A DNA stretch of 19,041 nt from Byssochlamys sp. IMV 00236. Its lineage: Eukaryota; Ascomycota; Eurotiomycetes; Eurotiales; Thermoascaceae. The notes under the pieces are model-generated. The model was not told the origin of the DNA and ran no database searches. It was given only the letters and a program-made list of their open reading frames with translations. Below are positions 8,962 to 19,041 of the stretch, piece after piece. The stretch is taken from positions 1-19,041 of the forward strand of contig MSJH02000241.1 in NCBI GenBank assembly GCA_001931875.2. The letters are read 5' to 3'. The position numbers and the translations under genes are program-made. How positions within the stretch are numbered: the first letter of the stretch is position 1; each line of letters opens with the position of its first letter.

Positions 8962-9279
8962 AGTGTGTATGTAAGGATATAAGTCAAACAAAAGAAGAGA
9001 AAAAAGTTAAAGAAGTGGAAGTACATTCAATGATTTACACAATATATTCAAATGACAACTTTTTTTTGACAACTATTGTTAAATAAGAACACAATAAATC
9101 ATTTGTTTTCGAAAACAGTTCTAGAACGCATGTTTTCAAAAGCGTATTCACTCGACAGAATCAATTCATTACTACAGCTCAATTAAACTAGAAAACATAC
9201 TCACTTCATTAAACAGATTGCTTGTATGCGTCCTTGTCCTTTTTTTTAAAAACAACGTACAGGCACGAGGGACACATAA
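8962..9279. other. Divergent spacer between Fanzor and transposase relic
   Basis: AT-rich DNA without a convincing gene. It holds two copies of TGACAACT near 9053-9075 and two abutting palindromes at 9104-9127. If the transposase relic once had its N-terminal DNA-binding part here, it is no longer readable. The stretch is also the presumed promoter of the Fanzor gene. Confidence 0.45.
9104..9127. repeat. Two abutting perfect palindromes
   Basis: A 14-bp palindrome TGTTTTCGAAAACA (9104-9117) directly abuts the 10-bp palindrome GTTCTAGAAC (9118-9127). A further GTTTTCAAAA follows at about 9132. TTCTAGAA resembles a heat-shock element half-site pair, but spacing does not give a full element. 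Possible regulatory sites of the Fanzor promoter or remains of a transposon end. Confidence 0.5.
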
Positions 9280-9882
9280 TTCGGTCTCGTCATTTGGAGT
9301 GATGAATCTCGGTTCACCGTTACCGGTAACGATGATGGTGCCATAGTCATCAGAAAAGTTAGTGAACGATATGACGCTAAGCATATTATGTCAACGAAGA
9401 AGTATGGAGGTAGTGGAGTGATGATTTGGAGCTGCTTTCATGCTGTGATTTTGGTCTTTTGGTCTTGGTTGACGGCACAGTTGATCAAGATAAATATATC
9501 AATATTTTAGCCCAAAATTTTCATCCCTGGTTCGCACAACTCTGCCAGCAAGAGGACAGAGACTTTATGTTCCAAGAGGATGGAGCTAGCTGTCATACTG
9601 GTGGCTATGCACGATGGTGGAAGGAAATCCACCAAATCAGGAGCTTTGAATACTGGCCCGCACAAAGTCCTGATTTAAATCCGATAGAGCATGTTTGGGC
9701 TCGCTTCGGGTAAACTTATCAAGGAAAGAAGAAGTGAGATAAGAAATACTGAAGAGTTGAGCATTGTATTGAGAGAAGAGTGGAAGAAAATAAGCCTTAG
9801 ATTAGCGGCATGTTTGGTCGGAAGTATGAAGGCTCGATGCGAGGCAGTAATTGCCGCAAAAGGAGGGTCGACGAAATATTGA
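9280..9882 (+). pseudogene. Decayed Tc1/mariner (DDE) transposase, C-terminal part
   Basis: Three frames must be joined to follow the protein. Frame one, from about 9280, reads IWSDESRF with the first catalytic Asp, then GGSGVMIWSCF. A shift at about 9440-9460 leads to LVDGTVDQDKYINIL, FQEDGASCHTG (second Asp) and WPAQSPDLNPIEHVW (Glu). A second shift at about 9705-9715 leads to KLIKERRSEIRN and the C-terminus GGSTKY with TGA at 9880-9882. By my count 35 residues separate the second Asp from the Glu, a D-35-E arrangement. The N-terminal helix-turn-helix DNA-binding region is missing. Two frameshifts and 5' truncation mean no active transposase can be made. It would have cut and pasted a Tc1/mariner element. 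Such relics are common in fungal genomes. Confidence 0.9.
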
Positions 9883-10139
9883 TTTTTCTTTTTTACTTTA
9901 TATTCTGTTAATAAACATGTCAAAGCTTATTCTTTGTAAACATGGAGTCTCCAAACACTGAAGGGGATGAGCAATGGCTTTCCAAACATTTGGTACAAAA
10001 TTTGCGGAAGGTTAATTTACATTTTCGTACGAAACTGAATTATGTGTGATTGTAGTGTGTGTATCGTATTAAAACTGCGACACTTTAATTTTTTCTTTTT
10101 TCTTGCGACATCATTTTGGTATCTTCCAAGTGCTAAATT
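9883..10139. other. Spacer between transposase relic and WD40 gene
   Basis: Contains the WD40 gene promoter and possibly the lost right end of the transposon. A 35-codon ATG frame at 9942-10049 (+), starting MESPNTEGDEQWLSKHL, has reasonable composition, but I recognise nothing in it; it could be a gene fragment or chance. CT/T-rich sequence precedes the WD40 start codon. Confidence 0.35.
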
Positions 10140-11959
10140 ATGGATGTGTTGCCTAGTCAAAGACAACCACCTTCTTCTTCAAAAACCTCTTTAGGAATCA
10201 ATCGAGATCAGCAAGTAGAAAAGCTATTAAAAGAAGTAAAACAGCTTAAACAAAAGGTTGACATATTAGATAAAGAGAATATCGCCTTGAAGAAAAGCAT
10301 CTATGACTTGTCAGCAAGATATGCAGCTTCTATATCTCAAGGAGGCATACCATACAAAACGGGACCATTTGTTATTGATAATGAAGTATCACCTACTGGA
10401 AAAGAGATGATTTCAAAGGTTGTCCAGGAAGCAAGTGGAGACATGGAGCCATTTCAATCAAGTAGATGCCTTTATTTTACAAACTTGTTATGATGACTAA
10501 TTCCAACATCTAGTTTATCCTCATGACACTCGTGATGGAAAACCTTTTCAATTACGTTACGAACTTAAAGTAAGAAAAAAAAAAAGTTATACTATTCCTT
10601 GTACTTAGTATATACTTAGGGTCACTTGGGTGCAGTCTATACCGTCGAGTTTTCCCCCAACGGCGCTCTACTAGCCTCTGGTTCGTTTGATAAGACCGTT
10701 CGTATCTGGGACACAGCTTCGGCTCAAAAGGAAACATACTGTCTAAAGGGTCATACATTAAACATATCCGACGTTGCATGGACACCAGATTCATCTACTT
10801 TATTATCTGGTGCTTATGATGAAACATGTAAAACATGGGATGTCGAAACAGGAAAGATGAATAATAGCTACGACACAGAAGGACTCGTACAGTGTGTAGG
10901 ATGGGACTTTGTTGATCCAAATATCTTTTATTACGGCACCTCTCGAAAAGTGCTGGCTATGGTAGATACTCGATTGGAAGGGCCGGCGTTAGTTATTCGT
11001 AACGATGCCATGGTGAATACATTGTATGCATCAAGAGACGGTGTTCATGTCATTACAGGAGATGCACAAGGTGTATTGAAAGTGTGGGATATTCGATCAA
11101 GTAAGGGGCAAAAAGATGATCAGAGGCTTTATGTATTAACAACAGTTAGAACAATGTATATCAAATAGACAGAATGATCATACCCAAATGCCAATCACAC
11201 ATATATCCATTGGTAGAAGAAGCACAGATGCTTCAAGAAGAGCTAGTAAGAACCTTTGTCTTGCTTATCCACATTCAATTGATCACTTTAAATTAGTTAA
11301 TGATTATGACGAACCTCGATATATGGCAGTCAATAGTTATGATAACTGTAAGGGCACTTGATTCATCATTACGATTATTAATACAATTATTTTTAGTACT
11401 ACGCGTCTATGACCGTGGTATGGATCCACCCAAATCAGAACTTCGACTTGTACATTCACTAAAAGGATTCAAAAACAAAAACTGGCCTATCAAGTCATCA
11501 TTCTATTGTGGAAGTGGATGTAAGCCATATGCAATCTATAACAATAGAGATTATGCTGACAATCTATTAGATAATTCATCCATCTTGAGTAAACACTCTG
11601 TGGCGAATGACTATGGGGATATCGACATTGCAACGACACCAGCTGATTATCTACTAGATCCTCAAGAGCTCAAGGAAGAAAAGAGTGTACTGCTTGCTAC
11701 AGGAAGTGCAGATCCATATGCATACCTTTATAATGTTGGAGAAGTAAGATCCAAAAGACTCTTTTGACGAGCCAAAAGTACTCATTTGTTGTTATAGGAT
11801 AGCGCAGAGTTGATGCAGCGATTGGAAGGCCACACAGATCGAGTGTATGCAGTGAATTTTCATCCTACTGAGCCTATCCTTGCCAGTTGTTCGGCTGATT
11901 TTACGGTCAAAGTATGGGGGCCTAGCTTAAACAGAGGCAAAAAGAAGACGATCAACTAA
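10140..11959 (+). CDS. WD40-repeat protein with N-terminal coiled coil
   Basis: Seven exons: 10140-10461, 10514-10569, 10620-11100, 11150-11245, 11297-11347, 11397-11743 and 11798-11959; phases agree, giving 504 aa. Residues about 22-60 form a coiled coil (EKLLKEVKQLKQKVDILDKE). From residue 127 a beta-propeller of about seven WD repeats follows. Clear units are GHLGAVYTVEFSPNGALLAS...VRIWD, GHTLNISDVAWTPDSSTLLS...KTWD, a unit ending LKVWDIRS, one ending LLRVYDRG, and the last, GHTDRVYAVNFHPTEPILAS...VKVW. The segment KGFKNKNWPIKSSFYCG looks family-specific, but I cannot name the orthologue. WD40 propellers are protein-interaction scaffolds, so a complex subunit is likely; the exact role is unknown. 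The third and fifth introns were chosen by phase; the alternative acceptor for the third at 11168 gives a dead-end frame. It lies in tandem 117 nt upstream of MSH4. Confidence 0.85.
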
Positions 11960-11979
11960 AGGCTATTATTCCTTATTTT

Positions 11980-11985
11980 AATAAA
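11980..11985 (+). terminator. Candidate polyadenylation signal of the WD40 gene
   Basis: AATAAA 20 nt after the WD40 stop codon, followed by T-rich DNA; the MSH4 start codon is only about 90 nt further on. Confidence 0.45.
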
Positions 11986-12076
11986 TGTTGTATATATTTT
12001 TTGTTGTTATCATGCTGGATAAAAAAAAAAAGAAAGGCTTTTTCGTATTTTTTTTATTCTTCTTTAATATTTTAAA

Positions 12077-15000
12077 ATGGACAAAAGTAAACAGTTGTCT
12101 TCGGTTATAACCGTATCATCTTCCCGCGTTTCTTTACCTGGAAGCTCAAATGCAACAAAGAGTGTTTATACTCAAAGGGTCACTCAACAGGCATCCAATA
12201 GACCTACAGCCGGTGGAGTATCAGCGCGACCCAAGACAGCGACGACAGCTGTTGCAAGAAGACAAGCTCCAAAATGTATCATGTCTGTTACTGAAGGTGG
12301 AGGTGTGGCTGTTGAAGTGGGTATTTGCATATTTGACGTCAACAGCTGCGAATGTACTTTATCACAGGTATAATCCTTGTATATCACAAATTGTCTTCTT
12401 AGATAGATTCAATAGTTTGCTGATTCAACAACATTTGCAAGAACTATACAAAAAATTAATCTAAATGATCCACAAAAGATACTTGTAAGCTCTTTTGGCA
12501 ATAAGAGCTCCGAGGAAATAAAGGAACGCAGCAAGCTATACCAACTAATAGAACAGCAATTCCCGCATGTTTCTTTTATTTTCTTACCCAGAAAGTACTT
12601 TAATGATGAGATGGGTATTGACTATATAAAACACTATGGACTACAAGAGGATATTCCAGGATTGCTTGTTGGTGTATCTCCAAAGTAAAGGTTTCAAAGC
12701 AAACCTCTTTTTTTAATAACTGTATCTATAGATATTACTGTTTGGCAGCTACTTCTGGTACATTTTACTATTTGTTACAAAATGAAAGTCTTGCTTTTGC
12801 TGAGAATACCATCAAATTCTCATACCAAGGTGCTGAAGGTAATCAATAGTATTTCTTATTGTGATTCATTTAATATAAATAACTATACGCATAGGCACAT
12901 TGATGATTGGTAAGGCTAAATAGTGCAAAGTTTGTACTAAATTTTTGGATAACGTATTTAGATACAATTACTTCAAGAAACCTTGAACTGGTTACAAATA
13001 TCATAAACACCAACAAAGAAAATACTCTGCTTGGTATCCTTGATAAAACAATCACTCCTATGGGAAAGCGCCTTCTCCGAATGAATATATTACAGCCCTC
13101 TTGCTGTTTAGAGGTTATTACAGATCGATTAGATGCCATACAGGAATTATCAGCAAGTGAAACGTGTTTGTTTAACATTCAGTCTTCTTTACAGCCCTTG
13201 AGTGACCTGGATTACATGATATCATTCATTGTCAAGTTACCCAACGCCAATAACAAATCAGTTGGTCGACAAATGTTGGCTGTCCATCATTCTGAATCAA
13301 AAATCAATCAAGCGATTTGTCTGAAGCAATCAATCAAGTCTATACAGAATATTGCTTTTCAATTACCATGTCATTCTAACCCTGATGGGAGCTGTGTATT
13401 GTCAACAGCAATATATAAGGTAAGACAATCTTGTATCGTATTTGCTTGTTGATTTATTTTATGCAGATTTTATCTGAGCCTATTTTCGGTAAGACAAGCA
13501 AGTACAAAAGGTAACTTATGTATTTATCTTGCTTTATATATAGCTGAGCTTGAGGAGATAATTAATAATGTTATCAATGAAGATGTTGGAATAGAAAGGA
13601 CGGGACTTGGGCTAAGAAATCAAAAATGCTATGCCGTAAAGGTTAGAAGACAACCATAAATAATGCGTGTTTTTATCTAATGGTTTTTAGGCTGGAGTTA
13701 ACGGCTTGCTTGATGTTGGCAAGTTCAATTTGGTTAAACATGTTAGATTTTGTTACTAAAATAAATGATAGCCAGACAAGCTTATAAAGAAGCAATTGAA
13801 GACACATATGAGCTTGTATCTGAATACTCGGGTAGGCTGCTTCTTTGAATATATGGTTCATACTAAGTATTTTTTTTTTAGAAACTACTGGACTAAAAAT
13901 GAAGCTACAGTTCAGCGCTTCAAGTGGATTCTTTATTCAAATGCCCACGAGTGAACTCTCTGATGGAAATACGCTGCCTGATAAATTTATTAATGTTGTC
14001 ACCAAAAGAAAAATGCTTCATTTTACGACATTGGAAATAGTAATACAACGTATCGCTAGAGTAAAATAGGCTAACAGTCTTTATTTTCTAGCTTCAATCA
14101 AATAGTAGAATAAATGAATCTCTCATGGAAGTGTACCTGATGTCTGATAAGTATGCAATTTTTTTTTCTTCTTATTTGCAAGTACTTGTACTAACTTTTC
14201 ATTTAATCAAAAAGAGTTGTATCTGAATTGTTACAAGTATTCAGAGATAATATCAACATACTGTACAAAGCATCAGAAGCTATTGCTCTCTTGGATATGC
14301 TTGCCTCATTGGCTTCATGCAAGCTTTCATATGGTTATGGTAAGTGTCAAAACTATAGCTTTAGTATCTAATGCCAAATATTAGTTCGTCCAACGTTTTC
14401 TGATGTCTTGGCTATAAAGTCGGGTCGGCATCCTATTCTTGATCATATCTTAACATTTCCATTAGTGCCAAACGATACCTTTGCTTCATTATCAAGCAGC
14501 TTCCAATTTATTACAGGACCCAACATGAGTGGTAAATCAACCTATTTACGGCAAGTAGCATTACTCAATGTGATGGCTCATATTGGCTCATTGTAAGCAT
14601 TATCTCTCTCCATTTTTTTAATCGATTTTGAACCCATTATTATACCAGTGTCCCTGCAGAATATGCATCTTTTAGATTATGTGATCAGGTATAGATTAAT
14701 ATGCTATGAGAGACTTGATAATAGATTAATATCAAACAAGTTATTGTCAAGATTAGCAAATGACAATATCCTTTCGGATACCAACACATCTTCTTTTATG
14801 ACAGAAATGAAGGAAACGGCTTATTTGCTACAACATGTGACAAGCTCAAGTGTTGTGATCATCGATGAACTTTGTCGCAGCACTTCTCCCAATAATGCTG
14901 TTGGGATCGCGGCGGCTGTGTGTGAAGAGCTCGCCAAGACAAAGGTAAGTAAAGCTTTACTAAATAAGAATATCTCTTGCTTTTTCTTGTCTTTGTAGGC

Positions 15001-15607
15001 GTTTTGCTTTTTTGCAACTCATCTTCATGAACTGACACGAACGTTGGTTATATATCCCAATGTAGTCAACTTACGGCTTAAAGTGGACGTTAGGGTAAAT
15101 GCAATAGGTTATCTTTTTGTGGGGCTTATTTATACAATTTAAAGATGGACGATCGAAATTGTATGGTTGATTATCAATATAAAATAGAGGATGGACATTT
15201 GTCTACTGAACAAAATTATGGTTTGCTTCATTATATGGTAAACAATTTTTTTAATATCAATTCAATAGGTCTTCAAATTGCTCAGTTGCTTGGCTATCCT
15301 AAAAGCCTCTTATTAGCTGCGTATCAAATAGTTAAAGAGGTATATATAAAAAAAAAAGCATCATATCTCTAAATCTTTTCTAGTTGAAAAAGAATAAACA
15401 GACTGCTTATACTAACGAAAAAGCAAAAGAAGTCAGTAAAGAACGAAAGTTGCTATGGGTAAAGAAACAAAGTAATAAAGCGTATTTAATAACTTTGACT
15501 AGTTTGCAGACAAGATGCTTCAATTAGACCAGGCGAACTTGAACGATGAACAACTACTTGAACAACTCACACAGTTACAAGATGGTATGGCGAAAGAATT
15601 TCCATAG
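12077..15607 (+). CDS. MSH4: Meiotic MutS homologue MSH4
   Basis: Twenty exons: 12077-12367, 12416-12684, 12732-12838, 12895-12909, 12962-13419, 13467-13488, 13544-13641, 13691-13718, 13772-13831, 13882-14039, 14092-14150, 14215-14339, 14385-14592, 14649-14688, 14741-14944, 14999-15094, 15145-15220, 15269-15339, 15384-15458 and 15503-15607. All phases agree; 854 aa against 878 in yeast. MSH4 pairs with MSH5 as a clamp that stabilises recombination intermediates and promotes crossovers in meiosis. It lacks the mismatch-reading N-terminal domain, as expected for MSH4. Landmarks: SQFADSTTF at the connector, TPMGKRLLRMNILQP in the lever/core, Walker A GPNMSGKST (608-616), STFM-like SSFMTEMKET, Walker B VVIIDEL (D688, E689) and ATHLHE (H722). 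The D-loop reads ELCRSTS instead of the usual ELGRGTS. Exon 4 is only 15 nt and the intron after exon 8 is GC-AG. Presence of MSH4 implies meiotic ability in this lineage. Confidence 0.93.
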
Positions 15608-15613
15608 TTTATT
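15608..15613 (-). terminator. Candidate MTR4 polyadenylation signal
   Basis: TTTATT on the plus strand, AATAAA on the minus strand, 28 nt past the MTR4 stop and immediately after the MSH4 stop codon. Confidence 0.45.
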
Positions 15614-15640
15614 GAATGTAATGCATAATATATATTTCTT

Positions 15641-18600
15641 TTACAAATAAAGCGATGCTGCGAAAATGATGTCTCTGTGAATTCTATTGATACCCTCTGA
15701 AAACTTATTTTCTAATTCACTGTTTCCAATACTCTTGGCTGCTGCACACATTTGCCTTAAAAGTTCTTCCAGTCGTCTAAACACACGAATAAGGGATCCT
15801 TCATATACAGTCGTCATCTTACAGATCTGCGAGAATTTTGCCCCTTGACACCAAGCAAACACAACATCCATCAGTTCTGGTTTAAACTTTCCGACATATT
15901 CTTCTTCATCAAGATTCATTTTACACTCATTAGCAACCTTGGCTATCCTACGCGCTGTTTCTTGCATTAATCGAAGAGGTGCAGATAATTCTTCTTGTAA
16001 TTTTGCTTTCGCATCCACTTTTTCATCAAATACAAAGCAACTTAAAACGGCAACTGATTGATCCACTGTAAGATCATTAAAGACACCTTGGAAAATCATT
16101 TCTGTCAATAATAATTCATCACCTGAACTAATCTCACAGGCAACACGACCCTTCATTTCCACAACGTCTGATGAAGTAGTAAAGCCCAGTCTAAATGCGG
16201 TGTCAGCTAGTTGTTTTAGAATGTTTAAAGAATACATACCTTCTTAGCACACGCTTTCTATTCTTAAGTTCTTCCAGCTGTACTATAGATTGAGCCTCAA
16301 CGAGCTTTCTCTTCAAATCTTTAATCTTTTCAGTAATTTCCATCTTTCTTGTATATGTTTCATATAAAACTGGCAAGTCAGGTGATTTAGTCAATGGATG
16401 ATCCATCACTCTCTTTTCCAAGTTGAGAATCTTGTTGACCAGTTTTTGGAATGAAGGATCTTTGATGCCCATGTTATTGATGGGGTCTAATAACGGAATA
16501 TTTCCATGAAATCTCTTTTTTACTTCCATAATGGATTTGTATGCTGCTTTGCGTGTATCTGAACTTCGTAAATCTTTTGGAAGAACAAGTCGGATATGAC
16601 TGATACTTTGAATAGTACGCAAGCTGACTGGAATAACCAGTGGATTACGTTCATCATCATTCGTGGCGGGTTTGATACCTGTAGGTTGACCAGCTGCATC
16701 TTTTGTAAGGCTACTGTCTTTAGAGCAGTTTAATAATATGTCAACCACATAATTGGGCTCACTATCTTGGTCGGATGCCCTCTTTCGGCTGTTGAGCTTT
16801 TGACAGTTCAAAACAGCGCCCCAACCGAAGTCCATCTTTTCGTATTCTACACGTACTAAGCGCCCAGGTTGCATAAATGGTAAAGAGTAAGTGGGATGAA
16901 GCATAACGTCACGCACATCTTGAGTATAAGTATCGATCTGTTTTCGAAGTTCATAATAGGTCGATATTTCTTCTTCGCCTTCAATCTGTATGCTATCCTT
17001 TTCAGCTACTAATTGCTTCATTTGATTTTCGAATTGAGGAATGTTTGCGTCATTCTGGAAGGTGTAGAAACACTTTTCTAACATGTATTCAGGACTGACA
17101 CCTTCAACACGAAGCAAGTTCAAGATCATGTTATAACTCAAATGGAAGGCTGAGTTCATACGATCAGATTCACCTTTAACCATGCCCTTTGCTACTGCGG
17201 GTTCCATCTTTTCGTCAATCATCATAATAACAACACCACGTTCATCAAGACCACGACGACCAGCACGACCAGACATTTGGATATATTCACCTGACGTTAC
17301 CCATCGAGTAGACTTGCCATCATATTTACGAACACTAGTGAACACAACAGTTTTAGCAGGCATGTTTAAACCAATAGAGAATGTCTCAGTAGCAAACAGA
17401 ACTTTCAAAAGACCTTCTTGGAAGAGAACTTCGATCGTTTCTTTCATAATGGGTAAGAGACCACCATGATGGACACCGATACCACGTCGTAAAAGTGGAA
17501 GTAATTGCTGAATTTGTGGAAGTTGGCGATCATCCTCGTTTAATCCAGAGATGGCGTTTGTAAATACTTGGTTTACCATGTCTCGTTCGCTATCGTCATT
17601 AAAGTCCAGCTTTGACATGACAAGTGCATTTGCTTCACACTCTCTTTTGGAAAAACTAAACACGATCACAGGATGATAGTTTTTCATCATGATCATTTTT
17701 ATAATACGATAAATATCTGGTGGACCATCGCTGCTATTTCCGCCCTTGTATGTCTTTCCTTTCTTTCCACGGCTATTGGGTCCACTGGGATCATCTCCTC
17801 TTGCGTCGCTTAAAGCAGCAATGGCTCTCTGGAAGTTGTCTTCTCTAAATCTACTCTTTTCGTCTACAACTAAGTGAATACCATCGCCACCGGCAGGGAA
17901 TAAATAATGTTGAAGAGGAGTAGGTCGGAAATCGGTATAGACAATATGACATGGCTGTTGATGTATCTTACAAATCCATTCTGCAAACTCCATAGCATTG
18001 GGAATTGTAGCTGATAAGAAAACGTATCTAACTGCGTCAGGTAACAAAATGATCGATTCTTCCCAAACAACACCACGTTCTATATAAACAAGTCAAAAAG
18101 TCTGTTGCTTTTATAAAAATATACAGTAACTGCGTACCTGAATCTCTCATATAGTGAATTTCATCATAAACAACCCATGCGACTTCACGAATAATTTCAG
18201 AACCACGGTATAACATAGATCTTAAAATTTCAGTTGTCATAACAAGACAAGATGCATGTGGATTGATAGTAACATCACCCGTCATCAAGCCTACATCACC
18301 AAACTCTTCTGTAAATTCACGATATTTCTGATTAGAAAGTGCCTATGATAATGTCAGCTTTTTTTTTTGCTGCGGTTATTACATGTCTTGTTTATCAATA
18401 CCTTGATAGGAGAAGTATAGATAACACGTTGCTTGTTTTTTAAGCATTGAGCAATAGCATATTCTGCCACAACTGTTTTACCAGCAGAAGTATGTGCTGA
18501 AACCAATACAGATTCATTTCGTTCGATAGATGACACTGCTACACGCTGGAAAGGATCTAAGGTAAATGGGTACGTACGAGCAGGATCAGCAGGCGGCACG

Positions 18601-18995
18601 TGCTGTGAGATGGGGACATAGGGATAGTTTGGAGGAACCGCAACTTGATGCCTAACTTGGTGACTCAACACAATCTGTTCACCTTCAGCAGCAGTGGGCT
18701 GTCCTTGAAGACCTGCGATATTTGCAACTTGTCTGGATGTTTCTTGCTCAAATGTATCAGCAACAATAGGTGTAGGTTGTTGAGCCACATCTTCTCTAAA
18801 CTTTTGAAGCTCCTTGTTTTCTACTTTTAATTTTTTGCCATCTTGATCATTCAATGAATCGTCTTCGTTGCGTCGTTTAGTGACTGGTTGAATCTCTTCT
18901 TCAACATCGTCAAGAATTTCATCGTCTTTAACATCATCAAAGTTATCTGTAGCCTCACCACTAAAGACGTTAAACAAGGACTCTTCGTCAAACAT
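15641..18995 (-). CDS. MTR4: Exosome-associated RNA helicase MTR4 (Ski2-like DExH)
   Basis: Four exons, minus strand: 18995-18402, 18342-18138, 18079-16240 and 16190-15641; phases agree, 1062 aa (yeast about 1073). MTR4 is the 3'-5' RNA helicase that feeds rRNA precursors and aberrant nuclear RNAs to the exosome, also within the TRAMP complex. The N-terminus [11 protein letters not shown] is typical and is followed by an acidic, disordered segment. Motifs: Walker A AHTSAGKT (167-174), DEIH (258-261; DEVH in yeast), SATIPN (289-294), [11 protein letters not shown] and [10 protein letters not shown] (534-543). The arch/KOW region with RLVRVEYEK and the helical C-terminus ending [13 protein letters not shown] follow. 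An ATG at 19010 would add five residues; 18995 fits the family better. The gene is convergent with MSH4. It is probably essential, and the sequence shows no lesion. Confidence 0.96.
15646..15651 (+). terminator. Candidate MSH4 polyadenylation signal
   Basis: AATAAA 39 nt after the MSH4 stop, located inside the last codons of MTR4 on the opposite strand. If used, MSH4 and MTR4 mRNAs overlap tail to tail. Confidence 0.4.
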
Positions 18996-19022
18996 TTTAA
19001 AGACAAACACTAATGCTGTAAG

Positions 19023-19041
19023 TTTTTTTTTTTTTTTTTTT
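19023..19041. repeat. Homopolymer T run at the window edge
   Basis: Nineteen T to the last base, 27 nt upstream of the MTR4 start codon. It may be the place where an assembly stopped rather than a functional tract. Confidence 0.8.

Larger units (their letters stand above)
6294..9882. mobile_element. Mobile-element block: Fanzor plus Tc1/mariner relic
   Basis: The interval between RCY1 and the WD40 gene is filled by two transposon-related genes in divergent orientation, with 318 nt between the Fanzor start and the first readable transposase codons. Fanzor genes are known as cargo of several eukaryotic transposon classes, including Mariner/Tc1. Boundaries given are only the outer ends of coding similarity. 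I found no convincing terminal inverted repeats or target-site duplication, so one element or two separate insertions remain possible. Confidence 0.55.

Noticed and set aside
9318..9331. 14-bp palindrome CGTTACCGGTAACG as a regulatory or transposon site
   Set aside because: It lies inside transposase coding sequence (FTVTGND) and is explained by the codons there.
9172..9384. 70-codon minus-strand frame over the transposase start
   Set aside because: The plus strand carries the recognisable WSDESRF transposase motif; the minus frame is its shadow.
11529..11560. Extra short intron in WD40 exon 6 after the GGAAGTGGAT sequence
   Set aside because: It would be only about 28-30 nt, shorter than any other intron here, and the exon reads through without a stop.

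Overview
The window looks like nuclear DNA of a filamentous fungus, most likely an early-diverging one of the Mucoromycota/Mucorales type. The DNA is AT-rich. Genes are close together and split by many short introns (mostly 44-72 nt, GT...AG with weak consensus). Intergenic DNA is full of homopolymer and CT/CA/TTA tracts. The gene set is eukaryotic and partly fungus-specific: a YHM2-type mitochondrial carrier, an Rcy1/Pof6-type F-box protein, MSH4 and MTR4. The species cannot be named from the sequence alone. All exon models were built by hand from reading frame, splice dinucleotides, phase and protein-family resemblance; there was no transcript or database evidence.

Layout. 1-1131: noncoding, low-complexity DNA. 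1204-1728 (+): small coiled-coil protein with a tyrosine-rich tail, not recognised. 1935-3087 (+): YHM2 citrate/oxoglutarate carrier, five exons. 3155-6043 (-): Rcy1/Pof6-like F-box plus Sec10-like protein with a C-terminal CAAX box, nine exons, convergent with YHM2. 6294-8961 (-): a Fanzor, the eukaryotic TnpB homologue and presumptive OMEGA RNA-guided nuclease, with all three RuvC motifs, a C-terminal zinc ribbon, N-terminal zinc knuckles and introns. It may be damaged by an in-frame stop. 9280-9882 (+): decayed 3' part of a Tc1/mariner transposase, head-to-head with the Fanzor. 10140-11959 (+): WD40-repeat protein with an N-terminal coiled coil, seven exons. 12077-15607 (+): MSH4, the meiotic MutS homologue, twenty exons. 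15641-18995 (-): MTR4, the Ski2-like helicase of the nuclear exosome, four exons, convergent with MSH4 and only 33 nt away.

The host genes are housekeeping or meiotic and do not form one pathway. The accessory part is the roughly 3.6 kb block 6294-9882 between RCY1 and the WD40 gene, where a Fanzor and a Tc1/mariner relic sit side by side. That block is the most interesting feature. It may be one decayed transposon that carried a Fanzor, or two independent insertions; I could not find terminal inverted repeats to decide.
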